Shown here one piece after another: positions 19,426 to 29,414 of a DNA stretch of 33,669 nt. The DNA comes from Hyphomonadaceae bacterium (GTDB lineage Bacteria; Pseudomonadota; Alphaproteobacteria; Caulobacterales; Aquidulcibacteraceae). The DNA lies in NCBI GenBank assembly GCA_022843225.1, contig JALHOC010000025.1, positions 1 to 33,669 on the forward strand, given 5' to 3'. How positions within the stretch are numbered: position 1 is the stretch's first letter; each line of letters starts with the position of its first letter. A program made the position numbers and the translations under genes. The notes beneath the pieces are model-generated. The model was not told the DNA's origin. It worked only from the letters and a program-made list of their open reading frames with translations, and ran no database searches.

Positions 19426-21030
19426 TCAGGCGTCCAAGCCCGGCGGCAAGCCGGCGCCCCCGCTGGGCGGTCCCCGCTCACGGCGAAACGCGGCGAGGAC
19501 CTCAGCGAACGTGACGGCGCGGACAACAAAGGCCAAGGCAAAATAGAACAAGCCGGCCAGCAAGATCACGACGAGAATCGCGACCTCCTTTGAACCGAAT
19601 TGCGATTCTAGCGCTGCGCGGTTTTCGCCCGCCAGCCACAACAGCCCGAAAAGCACGCCTGAGGCGAACACAATGCGCAACAGCCGCGCAAATGCGGCGG
19701 GCGACGGCCCGTACGCGCCGCGCGCAGTCAGCGATCGGATCATCAGCCCCACATTCAGCCACGCCGCCGCCGAGGTGGCGATCGCCAAACCCGGAAAACC
19801 CGCCACGCCGCTCTCGCGCAGCAGGAAGAACAGCGCCGCGCCCAAGGCGATGTTCATCACCATGGACGCGATGGCGTAGCGCATCGGCGCTTTTGTATCC
19901 TCCCGCGCAAAGAATGCGGGTGCGTAGATCTTCGCAAGCACGAATGCCGGCACCCCCCAACCATAGTGAAACAACGCCATCGCCACGTTGCGCGCGTCCT
20001 CTGCGGTGAAGGCGCCTCGCGTGTAGAGCCCATCGATCAGAAAGAACGGGATCGCCATAATCGCCGCAGCAGCCGGCAGCGTGAACGCCATCGAAAGGGC
20101 AACGGCTTCGTCCAACGCGCTTCGGGCGCCGGCCTCGTCACCCTCATGCACGAGGCGCGAAAGCTTGGGCAACATCGCCACGCCAACAGCAATGCCGATC
20201 AAGCCTAGCGGCAACTGATACAAACGATCGGCGACATTTAGATACGTGATCGCGCCCTGCTCAAAGGACGCTAGCGCCTGGCTGACGAGCACATTGATCT
20301 GCAGCGCGCCGCCAGCGATCGCACCCGGCACCGCGAGCGCCACCAAACGCTTCACGCCGGGCGTGATGCGCGGCACCGTCAAGCGCCCGCCGGCGCCCGC
20401 GCGATGGGCGCCCCACCACACCCAAATCGCCTGCAGAATTCCCGATGCCGTCACCGCGATGGCCGCGGCGTACGCGGCTTGGTGCGGGTCTTCTCGAAAC
20501 GGCCAGACGCCGACGAGCAAGCACATATTCAAAAGAATTGGCGCTGCGGCCGCAACAAAGAACTTGCCGCGCGCATTCAGTACGCCGGAGAACAATGTCG
20601 CCGCCGTCATGCAGACGAGGTACGGCATGGTGATCTGCGTCAGCAGCGTCGCAAGCGCGAACGTGTCGGGATCATCGACGTAGCCAACGAACAACACGCG
20701 GTTGATCCACGGCATCGCCAAAATCGCCAACGCGCTCAATGCGCCCGTCACTGCAAGCAGAACCGAGAGCGCTTCGCCGGCAAGCTGGTCGGCCGCCTCC
20801 TGCCCTTCGGTGGCGAGTGTCTTTGAATACACCGGCACGAAGGCCTGGCTGAACGCGCCCTCCGCGAACAAGCGGCGAAACAAATTTGGGAAGCGCAGCG
20901 CCGCGAAGAATGCATCCGCGACCGGCCCCGCGCCCAAGGCGGCCGCCAAGACCAGGTCCCGCGCAAAGCCAAACAAGCGCGACACCAAAGTAAGACCGCC
21001 GATCACGGCGGTGTTGCGGGCAAGGCTCAT
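19426..21030 (-). CDS. murJ: Lipid II flippase MurJ
   Basis: A 534-residue, 14-helix MOP-superfamily protein that moves lipid II across the inner membrane for peptidoglycan synthesis. Conserved charged residues of the central cavity are in place: Arg18 and Arg24 (SRLFGFARD), Asp39 (VADAFFAALRFPNLFRR), Arg52 and Arg53, and the LFAEGAFSQAFVPVY segment. ATG 21030 gives the usual MSLARNTAVIGG start; a much longer frame to 21393 overlaps glnD and is spurious. The gene begins 35 bp after glnD. A charged, glycine-rich tail follows the last helix. Confidence 0.97.
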   Translation of the reverse strand: MSLARNTAVIGGLTLVSRLFGFARDLVLAAALGAGPVADAFFAALRFPNLFRRLFAEGAFSQAFVPVYSKTLATEGQEAADQLAGEALSVLLAVTGALSALAILAMPWINRVLFVGYVDDPDTFALATLLTQITMPYLVCMTAATLFSGVLNARGKFFVAAAAPILLNMCLLVGVWPFREDPHQAAYAAAIAVTASGILQAIWVWWGAHRAGAGGRLTVPRITPGVKRLVALAVPGAIAGGALQINVLVSQALASFEQGAITYLNVADRLYQLPLGLIGIAVGVAMLPKLSRLVHEGDEAGARSALDEAVALSMAFTLPAAAAIMAIPFFLIDGLYTRGAFTAEDARNVAMALFHYGWGVPAFVLAKIYAPAFFAREDTKAPMRYAIASMVMNIALGAALFFLLRESGVAGFPGLAIATSAAAWLNVGLMIRSLTARGAYGPSPAAFARLLRIVFASGVLFGLLWLAGENRAALESQFGSKEVAILVVILLAGLFYFALAFVVRAVTFAEVLAAFRRERGPPSGGAGLPPGLDA

Positions 21031-21065
21031 GGGCGGGCGCGACTCATGTCTAGGAAGACTCGTGC

Positions 21066-23813
21066 CTACCGCGCCGTCGAGGCCCGCGCCACAGCCAATG
21101 GCGTCTTCGCCGCGGTCGATGGCGCCTCGGGCTCGCCAGCGCGCAAGACGGCCTCGAGCTTGTCGCGCAGGGCCGCCGCGCGCTTTGGATTGACCACCTG
21201 CCCGCCGCCCTCCTCCTCGATGTAGAACACGTCGGAGGCGCGCTCGCCGTAAGTGTCCACGTGTGCGCTGATGATCGAGACCCCCGCTTCCGCGCATACG
21301 CGCGCAAGTTCGGCAAGCAAGCCCAACCGGTCGCGCCCAGACACCTCGATGACGGTGGCCTTGGGCGTGAGGTCGTTGTCGAGGCGCACCCAAGGCTCAA
21401 TCGCGAACGCGGAGCTACGGCGCGACATCGCCGCGCGCGACGGCGGCAAATGATCCTGCACGGCCGCGCGCTCAACCCGCTCGCGCAGCGCTTTCAGCGC
21501 CCTCGCATCGCGTTGGCCGAACGGTTTGTGGTCCGTGGTTTGAATGGTGAAGACGTCGAACGCGGCACCGTCCTTGGTCGTATGCACGCGCGCGCCCGCG
21601 ATATCGGCGCCGGCAGCTGAGATTGCCGCCGCGACGCTCGCAAACAATCCCGGTCGATCCTGCGCGAAGACCAGAACCTCGGTCACGCCCTGGGCTTCGC
21701 GAATGCGCGTGGCGACATGCGGCAGCGCGCCCCAACGGCCCGCCGCAACCTGTTGAGCGTGCCACGTCAACGCTTCGGCGTCATGATTGAGCCAATAGCT
21801 GTCGTCGAGCGCCTCGAGCCAGCCGCCGATCGCCTCGCCTTCCTGCTCCCCAAGCGTATTGAGTAGTCGCGCCTTGGCATCGTTGGCTATGCTGGAAAGG
21901 TGGGCGCGGACGCTGTCTTCGTCCGCCTCACCGCCCTGCAGCGTGATCTCTGTCAGCCGGAACAGATCGCGCAGCAATTGACCCTTCCAATCATTCCAGA
22001 CGGTCGGGCCGACCGCACGAATATCGGCCACGGTGAGCACGAGTAACAAACGAAGCCGCTCGACTGTGCCCACAATCTCCGCGAATTGCGCGACCGTGCG
22101 CGGATCGCCGATGTCGCGCTTCTGCGCGGTATCGCTCATCACCAGATGGTGGCCGACGAGCCAGGAAATGAGCTCAACCTCCTCCGCGCCGAGGCCCAGC
22201 CGCGTGCAGGCTTCGCGCGCAGACTTCGCGCCCTCGATTTGTTGATCGCCCTCGCCCTTGCCGGTGTCGTGCAACAACATCGCAAGATAGAGCGCACGGC
22301 GATTGACGATCTTGGGAAAGATCGCGGTCGCAAGCGGGTGCTGATCCTTGTGACGCCCCTGCTCGATTTCCGTGATCGCCTCGATCGCACGCAGCGTGTG
22401 CTCATCCACCGTGAAGTGGTGGTACATGTTGAACTGCATTTGCGCGATGATGCGACCGAACTCTGGGATCAGGCGCCCCAGCACGCCGGCTTCGTTCATC
22501 AGCCGCAATGCGGCGGCGGGCCGCTTGCCCGCCATCGCCTCCAGGAAAGCAGCGCGCGCGCCCGAGTCATCGCGCCAGTTCTCCGGCAATTGACGCACGC
22601 GCCGCGCCGCGGCAGCCAACGCATCAGGATGAATGTCGAGATCACGCTGTTCCGCCAGCGCGAAGAAACGCACGAGTTCGGAGGGCGCTTCGAGCGCGGC
22701 GGCGTCGTCAATGTTGAGCCGCCCGCCATCGATGTGAAAGCCCGGCTCCAGAGGCGCCGTCGTCTTGCGCTTGATCGGCAGCAGGCGCTCCAGGCCGCGC
22801 GGCGCGGACTTGGCCTGATCCGCCTCCAGACGCGCGCAGAGAACGCGCGTCAGCGTTCCCGTGCGGCGAACCACCAGGAAGTACCGGCGCATGAAGCGTT
22901 CGACAGCGGTTTTTTCGCCCTTAGCCTCATAGCCCATGCGCTTGGCCATTTCCGGCTGCAGGTCGAAGGTCAGCCGCTCTTCAGCGCGGCCAGTGAGGAA
23001 ATGCAGATGACACCGCACCGTCCACAAGAATTCGAGCGCGCGGTGAAAGGCCCAAACTTCCGCCGATGAAAACACACCCGTTCTCACGTAGTCCTTGATC
23101 GCGGTGAGGCCGTAGCGATGCCGCGCCATCCAGTTCAGCGTGTGCAGATCGCGCAGGCCGCCCTTGCTCTCCTTGATATTGGGCTCGACCATGTAGCGCG
23201 ATGAGCCGCTGCGATGGTGGCGCTCATCGCGCTCGCGCAGCTTCGCGGCGATGAAGCCGGAATGATCGCGCTCGGCGACCTCCTTACGAAATCGCTTGGC
23301 GAGATCGGCCGCGAGGCTCGCGTCGCCCGCGACAGGGCGTGCCTCCAACAAAGCGGTTTGTATTGTGTGATCTTCCCGCGCGAGCTTGAGGCACTCATCG
23401 ATCGTGCGGGTGGCGTGGCCCACTTTGAAGCCAAGGTCCCAGAGTACATAGAGCATGTATTCGCTGATCCGGGCCGCGTGGGCGCCCTGCTTTCCGCCGC
23501 GAAGGAACAACAGGTCGATGTCAGACGAGGGCGCGAGTTCGCCGCGCCCGTAACCCCCGACCGCGATCACGGCCATGCGCTCGCGCATCGGCCCCCATTC
23601 GGCGGAGGCCACGGATTGGGCGGCCGCGAATAGCTCCGCGACGACGTTATCCACGGCGCGGGCCAGCCCGCGCGCAACGCTCAACCCGTTTTTTCCGGCC
23701 TCCAGCCGAGCCCTTGCGGCCTCCCGCGCCGCCGCCACGGCTTCCGTCAGCCGCAGCATCAGCATTGTGCGCGCTTCGTCGGGCTCAGTCGCGGGAGGGA
23801 CAGGGACGGTCAT
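21066..23813 (-). CDS. glnD: Bifunctional uridylyltransferase / uridylyl-removing enzyme
   Basis: A 915-residue nitrogen-status sensor that uridylylates PII proteins when glutamine is low and removes UMP when it is high. Domains in order: a nucleotidyltransferase with GGYGRGELAPSSDIDLLFL (86-104; catalytic Asp98 and Asp100); a GlnD helical domain; an HD hydrolase with LLHDTGKGEGD, His515-Asp516 as metal ligands; and two ACT domains at about 705-775 (QDRPGLFASVAAAISAAGAD) and 820-890 (GRDRLGLLAELARVCAEAG) for glutamine sensing. All catalytic residues look intact. The ATG is at 23813. A TATAAT lies 72 bp upstream. murJ follows at 35 bp. Confidence 0.97.
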   Translation of the reverse strand: MTVPVPPATEPDEARTMLMLRLTEAVAAAREAARARLEAGKNGLSVARGLARAVDNVVAELFAAAQSVASAEWGPMRERMAVIAVGGYGRGELAPSSDIDLLFLRGGKQGAHAARISEYMLYVLWDLGFKVGHATRTIDECLKLAREDHTIQTALLEARPVAGDASLAADLAKRFRKEVAERDHSGFIAAKLRERDERHHRSGSSRYMVEPNIKESKGGLRDLHTLNWMARHRYGLTAIKDYVRTGVFSSAEVWAFHRALEFLWTVRCHLHFLTGRAEERLTFDLQPEMAKRMGYEAKGEKTAVERFMRRYFLVVRRTGTLTRVLCARLEADQAKSAPRGLERLLPIKRKTTAPLEPGFHIDGGRLNIDDAAALEAPSELVRFFALAEQRDLDIHPDALAAAARRVRQLPENWRDDSGARAAFLEAMAGKRPAAALRLMNEAGVLGRLIPEFGRIIAQMQFNMYHHFTVDEHTLRAIEAITEIEQGRHKDQHPLATAIFPKIVNRRALYLAMLLHDTGKGEGDQQIEGAKSAREACTRLGLGAEEVELISWLVGHHLVMSDTAQKRDIGDPRTVAQFAEIVGTVERLRLLLVLTVADIRAVGPTVWNDWKGQLLRDLFRLTEITLQGGEADEDSVRAHLSSIANDAKARLLNTLGEQEGEAIGGWLEALDDSYWLNHDAEALTWHAQQVAAGRWGALPHVATRIREAQGVTEVLVFAQDRPGLFASVAAAISAAGADIAGARVHTTKDGAAFDVFTIQTTDHKPFGQRDARALKALRERVERAAVQDHLPPSRAAMSRRSSAFAIEPWVRLDNDLTPKATVIEVSGRDRLGLLAELARVCAEAGVSIISAHVDTYGERASDVFYIEEEGGGQVVNPKRAAALRDKLEAVLRAGEPEAPSTAAKTPLAVARASTAR

Positions 23814-24038
23814 GTCATTGCATCGTCGTCATGATTTGCCGCGTGATGTCCATCCAGGCGAGTGTAGCCGCCCATAAGCGCTTGATTATAGAGCAGCTCC
23901 CGAGCGCCCCTGGCTCTGCGGTAGGCGCCTAAGCCACGCATCGTCCGCCTTTCGCAGAAATTCACATACCTAAACTTGCCTCAATCCGCGGGCAGAGCCA
24001 AATAGACACACGGGCGCTTTGCCCCGGAGACTTCCTCA
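23814..24038. other. Divergent intergenic region between glnD and a small membrane-protein gene
   Basis: This is the longest gene-free stretch of the window (225 bp). It holds the perfect TATAAT described separately. On the plus side there is a weak TTGCCT (23976-23981) with an AAATAG-like element about 18 bases later. A GGAG stands nine bases before the plus-strand ATG. No tRNA, small ORF or repeat was recognised. Confidence 0.6.
23885..23890 (-). promoter_or_regulatory. Candidate -10 element of the glnD promoter
   Basis: On the minus strand the sequence is a perfect TATAAT, 72 bp before the glnD ATG. About 17 bases further upstream there is only CCAGGG, not a recognisable TTGACA-like -35. 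A perfect -10 in such GC-rich DNA is notable, but the promoter call remains tentative. Confidence 0.35.
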
Positions 24039-24383
24039 ATGCGCAGCAAGGGCGGCAGAACCATCAAGCTGAACCCGGTGGACGACGACCATCAGGTCAC
24101 GGACCACCCTGCTCGCGCTAATCTCGAAGCGATCATGGACCAGAAGCTGTTCGCGCAGCGCATCAAGAGCGAGCGGGCGGCGGCGTATTGGTTTGCAGCC
24201 TCGCTTTGGGGCGTAACGGGCCTCATCATGGGCGCGATCCTCGGGGTCTACATCACGCTCTCAGTTCAAAACGGATCGGCGGACATTTGGCGCGACAACT
24301 TCATCGCCGGCACCGCGACCGAGGCGGCCCGCGATTCCGTCAACAATCGCGAACCCGTGCTTGATCGGAATTCTAATCCTTAA
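24039..24383 (+). CDS. Small single-helix membrane protein of unknown function
   Basis: A 114-residue protein I do not recognise. It has a basic then acidic hydrophilic N-terminal part (1-48), one strong hydrophobic helix (about 50-76, [20 protein letters not shown]) and a polar C-terminal tail of about 38 residues. There is no signal peptidase motif, so a single-pass inner-membrane protein is likely. The ATG has GGAG nine bases upstream and its own divergent intergenic region, which supports translation. Its last 11 bases overlap the end of mutS in convergent orientation. Confidence 0.75.
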   Translation: MRSKGGRTIKLNPVDDDHQVTDHPARANLEAIMDQKLFAQRIKSERAAAYWFAASLWGVTGLIMGAILGVYITLSVQNGSADIWRDNFIAGTATEAARDSVNNREPVLDRNSNP

Positions 24384-27036
24384 GCGCTTTGAGCCGGTAG
24401 AGCGCATCCAGCGCCTCTTTCGGCGATAGAGCATCGGGATTGAGGTCCTCTATCGCCGCCTTAAGTGGTGATGGAGCCATCTCGGCCGCGATTTGCGCGA
24501 ACAGAGGCAAGTCCTCGACGATATCCACGCGTGTAGCGCCACCATTGGCCTCAAGGCGCGCCAGTACCACCCGCGCACGCTCGACCGCGCTCTTCGGCAG
24601 CCCGGCCAGTTTCGCCACCTGAATGCCGTAGGAGCGATCCGCTGGCCCTGGCGCGACCTCGTGTAAAAACACAAGATCGCCCTTCCACTCCTTCGCGCGC
24701 AGATGGGCATTCGCGCCGGCCTCTAGCTTTTCGGCGAGTCGTGTCAGTTCATGATAATGGGTTGCGAACACCGCGCGGCAGCGATTGACCTCGTGCAAGT
24801 GCTCGGCCACAGCCCAGGCGATCGCCAAACCGTCGAAGGTCGCGGTGCCGCGGCCGATCTCGTCGAGCACAACGAGCGCGCGCGAGCTGGCTTGATTGAG
24901 GATCGCCGCTGTCTCGACCATTTCGGTCATGAAGGTCGAGCGCCCGCGCGCGAGATCGTCCGACGCGCCGACACGCGCGAATACTCGATCAACGATGCCC
25001 AGCCGCAGTTTCTTGGCCGGCACAAACGATCCCGCCTGCGCCAGCACGGCCAGCAGCGCGATCTGGCGCAGATAGGTGCTCTTACCGGCCATGTTTGGGC
25101 CCGTGACCACAAGCAGGCGCGGCCCGCTTTTTCCCTCCGCGTCGAGGCGCGCATCATTTGGGGTGAAGCCGTGGCCGTCGCGACGCACGCCCTCTTCCAC
25201 CACGGCATGGCGCGCGCTCTCCGCTAGAAGCGCCGTGCTGTCATCGACCTCAGGCCGGGTCGCGTGCGTTTCATCGGCCCACTCGGCAAGGCCCGCCGCG
25301 ACATCCAGCGCCGCCAAGGCCTCAGCAGCGGCTCGAATCTCTGCTTCGCACGCGGCCGCGCGCGACGCGAAGTCCTTGAACAAAAAGAGTTCGCGCGCCA
25401 GCGCGGCATCGCCCGCGCGTGCGATCTTGGCGTCCAGTTCGATCAATTCGGTCGTGGTGAACTTCACCGAACCGGCATTGGTTTGCCGGTGAATGAAGCG
25501 CGCATTGAGCGGCGGCGCCATTAAGGCTTCCGCCTGCTTGCTCGTCGCGTCGATGTGATAGCCAAGCACATTGTTGTGCTTGAGTTTGAGGCCAGGGATG
25601 TTGGCCTCGTCGGCGTAGTTCGCCTGCAGGGCCGCGATCACTTTGCGGCTGTCGTCACGCAGCGCGCGCGCTTCATCCAGGGTCGCATCATAGCCCGGTG
25701 CGATGAAACCTCCATCACGCGCCAGCAACGGCAGGTCTTGCGCCAACGCACGGTCCAAGGTTTGCGCGAGGTTGGCATTTTTCGGATGCCGCGAAAGGGC
25801 AAGCGCTTCGCCGGCCTGCTTGACCAAAGCCGGCGCGCGCCCGCCCGTGAGCCCAAGCGCTAAACCTGCCGCGCGGTCGCCCGCCAGCAATCCATCTCGC
25901 AACTGCGCCAAATCGCGCGGCCCCCCACGCCCCAACGCTAGCCGCGTCAATGCCCGTGCAACATCGCCCGCCGCGCGCAGCTCTCTACGCACGGCCGCAA
26001 GCTTCTGCGGCTCATCCAGGAAGAAGCTTACACTATCCAACCGCGCACTGATGGCCGCGACATCCGTCAAGGGTCGCGCCAGACGTTCCGCCAGCAACCG
26101 CCCCCCGGGCGCTGTCACCGTGCGATCCACGCAAGCGAGCAACGAGCCCTCGCGTCCGCCGCGTATCGAGCGTTCGATTTCAAGCGCAGCGCGCGTCGCC
26201 GCGTCGATGGCCATAAACGCGCGTTCGGCGTTGCGGCGCGGCGGCATCAAGCGCGGGGCGGCGCCCGCCTGCGTCAACTCGATGTAGTCGAGCAGCAAGC
26301 CCATGGCGGAAAGTTCGGCCGCGCTGAACTCTCCAAACGCGTCGAGCGCCGCAACTTCAAACGCCGCCTTTACTCGCCGCGCCGCGCTCTTGGCGTCCGC
26401 CTTGACGGCGGGCCGCAACGTCAATGTCGCGCCGATGGCCCGCGCGACTTGGCTGACGTGTCGCGCGTCTGTCTCCACCGCCAGCACTTCCGCCGGCGCC
26501 AAAGCGGCCAGCTCTTCCTCGATGTCGCCGGGCTTAAGCGCGCGCGTCTCGAATGCGCCCGTCGAAACATCCGCCCAGGCGATGGCCGCGCCATCGCCTG
26601 TCAATGCACACGCGGCCAGTCTGTTGGCGGCGCGCGCGTCCAGCAGCCCCTCCTCGGTCAACGTGCCGGGCGTGACCACGCGCACAACGCCGCGCTGGAC
26701 GATCGATTTCGAACCGCGCTTCTTGGCTTCCGCTGGGTCCTCAAGTTGTTCGCACACCGCCACTTTGAAACCGGCGCGGATGAGCTTCGCGAGATAGCCC
26801 TCCGCCTGATGCCATGGCACTCCGGCCATGGGAATCGGCTCCCCGCCATGCTGCCCGCGCTTGGTCAGCGCGATGCCAACAGCGGCAGAGGCTTTCTCCG
26901 CATCCTCAAAGAACATCTCGTAGAAATCGCCCATGCGGAAAAACAGCAGAGCGTCAGGGTGGTCGGCTTTCGCGGCGAGATATTGCGCCATGAACGGCGT
27001 CGCCTTTGGGGGCGAGGTATGCGAGGAATCGGCCAC
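24373..27036 (-). CDS. mutS: DNA mismatch repair protein MutS
   Basis: An 887-residue mismatch-recognition ATPase. Domain I carries the mismatch-wedge Phe-x-Glu as [15 protein letters not shown] (Phe38 and Glu40). The connector, lever and clamp domains follow. The C-terminal ATPase has Walker [21 protein letters not shown] and Walker [21 protein letters not shown], with the conserved downstream [15 protein letters not shown] 27036 is chosen because it gives [19 protein letters not shown], close to the usual N-terminal spacing. A GTG at 27114 would add 26 atypical residues and leave only 17 bp to the divergent maeB start. Confidence 0.97.
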   Translation of the reverse strand: MADSSHTSPPKATPFMAQYLAAKADHPDALLFFRMGDFYEMFFEDAEKASAAVGIALTKRGQHGGEPIPMAGVPWHQAEGYLAKLIRAGFKVAVCEQLEDPAEAKKRGSKSIVQRGVVRVVTPGTLTEEGLLDARAANRLAACALTGDGAAIAWADVSTGAFETRALKPGDIEEELAALAPAEVLAVETDARHVSQVARAIGATLTLRPAVKADAKSAARRVKAAFEVAALDAFGEFSAAELSAMGLLLDYIELTQAGAAPRLMPPRRNAERAFMAIDAATRAALEIERSIRGGREGSLLACVDRTVTAPGGRLLAERLARPLTDVAAISARLDSVSFFLDEPQKLAAVRRELRAAGDVARALTRLALGRGGPRDLAQLRDGLLAGDRAAGLALGLTGGRAPALVKQAGEALALSRHPKNANLAQTLDRALAQDLPLLARDGGFIAPGYDATLDEARALRDDSRKVIAALQANYADEANIPGLKLKHNNVLGYHIDATSKQAEALMAPPLNARFIHRQTNAGSVKFTTTELIELDAKIARAGDAALARELFLFKDFASRAAACEAEIRAAAEALAALDVAAGLAEWADETHATRPEVDDSTALLAESARHAVVEEGVRRDGHGFTPNDARLDAEGKSGPRLLVVTGPNMAGKSTYLRQIALLAVLAQAGSFVPAKKLRLGIVDRVFARVGASDDLARGRSTFMTEMVETAAILNQASSRALVVLDEIGRGTATFDGLAIAWAVAEHLHEVNRCRAVFATHYHELTRLAEKLEAGANAHLRAKEWKGDLVFLHEVAPGPADRSYGIQVAKLAGLPKSAVERARVVLARLEANGGATRVDIVEDLPLFAQIAAEMAPSPLKAAIEDLNPDALSPKEALDALYRLKALKD

Positions 27037-27070
27037 GCCCCGCTTTAGACCTTTGCGGTCCCGACTTCCA

Positions 27071-27098
27071 TTGACGGCCAAGGCGCCCTGGCTAGTGT
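27071..27098 (+). promoter_or_regulatory. Candidate maeB promoter
   Basis: TTGACG (27071-27076), 16 bases, then TAGTGT (27093-27098), in the 95-bp divergent mutS/maeB gap. This gives a leader of roughly 28 bases before the maeB ATG. The -35 is good for a housekeeping sigma factor in this group; the -10 is poor. Confidence 0.35.
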
Positions 27099-27131
27099 GG
27101 CCGCCCCGCCCCACCTCTGCGCATCGAAACC

Positions 27132-29414
27132 ATGGCCGACCAAGAAAAGAAGTCCTTCACCGACGCCGAGGCGTTGGAATTCCATCGCTTGCCGACGCCG
27201 GGCAAGATTTCGATCACGCCAACAAAGCCGATGGCCACGCAGCGCGATCTCTCCCTCGCGTATTCGCCCGGCGTCGCCGTGCCGGTGAGGGCCATCGCCG
27301 AGGACCCCGACAAGGCCTATGACTACACCTCGAAAGGCAACCTCGTCGCCGTTATCTCGAACGGCACAGCCATCCTCGGACTTGGCAATCTGGGCGCCAT
27401 CGCCTCGAAGCCGGTGATGGAAGGCAAAAGCGTGTTGTTCAAACGCTTCGCCGACGTCGATTCCATCGACATCGAGGTCACCACACAAGACGTCGAGGAG
27501 TTCATCACCACGGTTCGCAATATCGGACCGACTTTCGGCGGCATCAATCTTGAGGACATCAAGGCGCCAGAGTGCTTCGTGATCGAAAGCCGACTGCGCG
27601 ACGAACTCGATATCCCGGTGTTCCACGATGACCAGCATGGCACCGCGATTATTGCCGTGGCGGGGCTGTTGAATGCGTGCGAATTAACCGGGCGGTCGCT
27701 CAAGGACATCAAGGTCGTCGTCAACGGCGCGGGCGCGGCAGGACTCTCTTGCATTGGCCTGATGAAACATCTGGGCGTGCCCCACGAGAGCGTCACCGTC
27801 TGCGATTCTAAAGGCGTGATCTATCGCGGGCGCACAGAAAGCATGGACCAGTTCAAGACCACGCACGCCATCGACACCAAAGCACGAACGCTCGCTGACG
27901 CCATGAAGGGTGCGGACGTCTTCATGGGGCTGTCCGTAGCGGGCGCCGTGACGAAAGACATGGTTCGCTCCATGGCGAAGAAGCCGATCATTTTCGCGAT
28001 GGCCAATCCCGACCCGGAGATCATGCCGGAGGACGTTCTGGAGACGCGCAAGGACGCGATCATCGCCACTGGACGCTCGGACTACCCAAACCAAGTCAAC
28101 AACGTTCTCGGCTTCCCCTATATTTTTCGCGGCGCGCTCGACGTGCGCGCCCGCACCATCAATGAGGAAATGAAGGTCGCCGCCGCGCGCGCCCTAGCTG
28201 AGCTGGCGAAACAGGACGTCCCGGACGAGGTGGCCGCCGCCTACCAAGGCCGCAGGCTCAAATTCGGGCCGGACTACATCATCCCCTCACCGTTCGATCC
28301 ACGCCTGATATCCGAGATTCCGCCCTATGTCGCGCAAGCAGCGATGGATACCGGAGTCGCGCGCAAGCCCATCGCCGACATGCAGGCATACCGCCACAGC
28401 CTCGAGCAACGCCTGGACCCTACTGCGGCGATGATGCAACGCGTTCAAACCGTCGTCAGGCGCGCGCCAAAACGCATCGTGTTCGCTGAGGGCGAAGAGC
28501 CGACCATGATCCGCGCGGCGTATGCCTTTCAGGAACTCGGCCTAGGACGCGCCATTCTCGTTGGCCGCGAGGAATTGGTGCGCGAGAACATGGCGCAGCT
28601 CGGGGTCCCTGAAGATTGCGGCATCGCAATCGTCAACGCGCGCCTCTCCGAGCACAATCACGCTTATTCCGAGTTTCTGTACAAGCGCCAGCAACGCTTC
28701 GGTTTTCTGCATCGCGACGTACAGCGCCTGGTCAATCAGAATCGCAACGTGTTCGGCGCCTGCATGGTCGCGATGGGCCACGCAGACGGCATGGTGACCG
28801 GCACTACGCGCAACTACGCCACCGCGCTCGACGATGTCATGAAGGTCGTCGATACCGCTCGCGGCGAGCGCGCGATGGGACTCTCCATCGTTTTGATGAA
28901 GGGGCGCACGCTGTTTGTGGGCGACACCGCCGTCACTGAGTTCCCCGATGCCGAGGACCTCGCGCAGATTGTGCAGCAATCGGCGGCCATGGCCCGGCTT
29001 GTGGGCGCAACGCCGCGCGTGGCATTGGTGTCACACTCCACGTTCGGCAATCCGAAAATGGAACGCTCTGAAAAGATCCGCGAAGCCGTATCCATCCTGG
29101 ATCGCCACGAGGATCTCGACTTCGAGTATGAGGGAGAGATGAGCATTGACGTCGCGCTGAACCCGAACATGCGCGAACTCTATCCCTTTTCGCGGCTCTC
29201 GGAGGCGGCGAATGTGCTGGTGATGCCGGCGTTGCACTCGGCCTCGATCGCGCCAAGCCTGCTCGCGAGTACGGGCACGGCCACTGTAGTCGGCCCGATT
29301 CTAACCGGCCTTGCGCATCCAATTCAGATCGCGCCGCTGGGCGGCTCGGCCTCGGATGTCGTCACCTACGCGACCCTGGCGGCCTTCCTCGCCGCGCAGA
29401 AGGCGCGCGACTAG
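27132..29414 (+). CDS. maeB: NADP-dependent malic enzyme with phosphotransacetylase-like domain
   Basis: A 760-residue MaeB-type enzyme that oxidatively decarboxylates malate to pyruvate with NADP reduction. The malic domain begins near residue 20; Tyr44 ([10 protein letters not shown]) and Lys99 ([11 protein letters not shown]) are the expected catalytic residues. The cofactor-binding loop [15 protein letters not shown] lies at about 195-209. The C-terminal third (about 430-760; [20 protein letters not shown] near 549) resembles phosphate acetyltransferase and in this family serves acetyl-CoA regulation and oligomerisation. It is divergent from mutS. Its TAG overlaps the stop of the downstream AmpG-like gene in a shared CTAG. 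Confidence 0.97.
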   Translation: MADQEKKSFTDAEALEFHRLPTPGKISITPTKPMATQRDLSLAYSPGVAVPVRAIAEDPDKAYDYTSKGNLVAVISNGTAILGLGNLGAIASKPVMEGKSVLFKRFADVDSIDIEVTTQDVEEFITTVRNIGPTFGGINLEDIKAPECFVIESRLRDELDIPVFHDDQHGTAIIAVAGLLNACELTGRSLKDIKVVVNGAGAAGLSCIGLMKHLGVPHESVTVCDSKGVIYRGRTESMDQFKTTHAIDTKARTLADAMKGADVFMGLSVAGAVTKDMVRSMAKKPIIFAMANPDPEIMPEDVLETRKDAIIATGRSDYPNQVNNVLGFPYIFRGALDVRARTINEEMKVAAARALAELAKQDVPDEVAAAYQGRRLKFGPDYIIPSPFDPRLISEIPPYVAQAAMDTGVARKPIADMQAYRHSLEQRLDPTAAMMQRVQTVVRRAPKRIVFAEGEEPTMIRAAYAFQELGLGRAILVGREELVRENMAQLGVPEDCGIAIVNARLSEHNHAYSEFLYKRQQRFGFLHRDVQRLVNQNRNVFGACMVAMGHADGMVTGTTRNYATALDDVMKVVDTARGERAMGLSIVLMKGRTLFVGDTAVTEFPDAEDLAQIVQQSAAMARLVGATPRVALVSHSTFGNPKMERSEKIREAVSILDRHEDLDFEYEGEMSIDVALNPNMRELYPFSRLSEAANVLVMPALHSASIAPSLLASTGTATVVGPILTGLAHPIQIAPLGGSASDVVTYATLAAFLAAQKARD

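Noticed and set aside
21031-21393. N-terminal extension of murJ by about 121 residues
   Set aside because: It overlaps the glnD ACT-domain region, has an Arg/Gly-rich non-protein-like composition, and MurJ starts normally at the ATG at 21030.
22086-23069. A 327-codon plus-strand frame opposite glnD
   Set aside because: The minus-strand GlnD has all catalytic motifs across this region, so the opposite frame is a shadow.
23814-24038. tRNA or small RNA gene in the longest intergenic region
   Set aside because: No acceptor/T-arm pattern, no CCA end and no strong terminator-like stem with a T-run.
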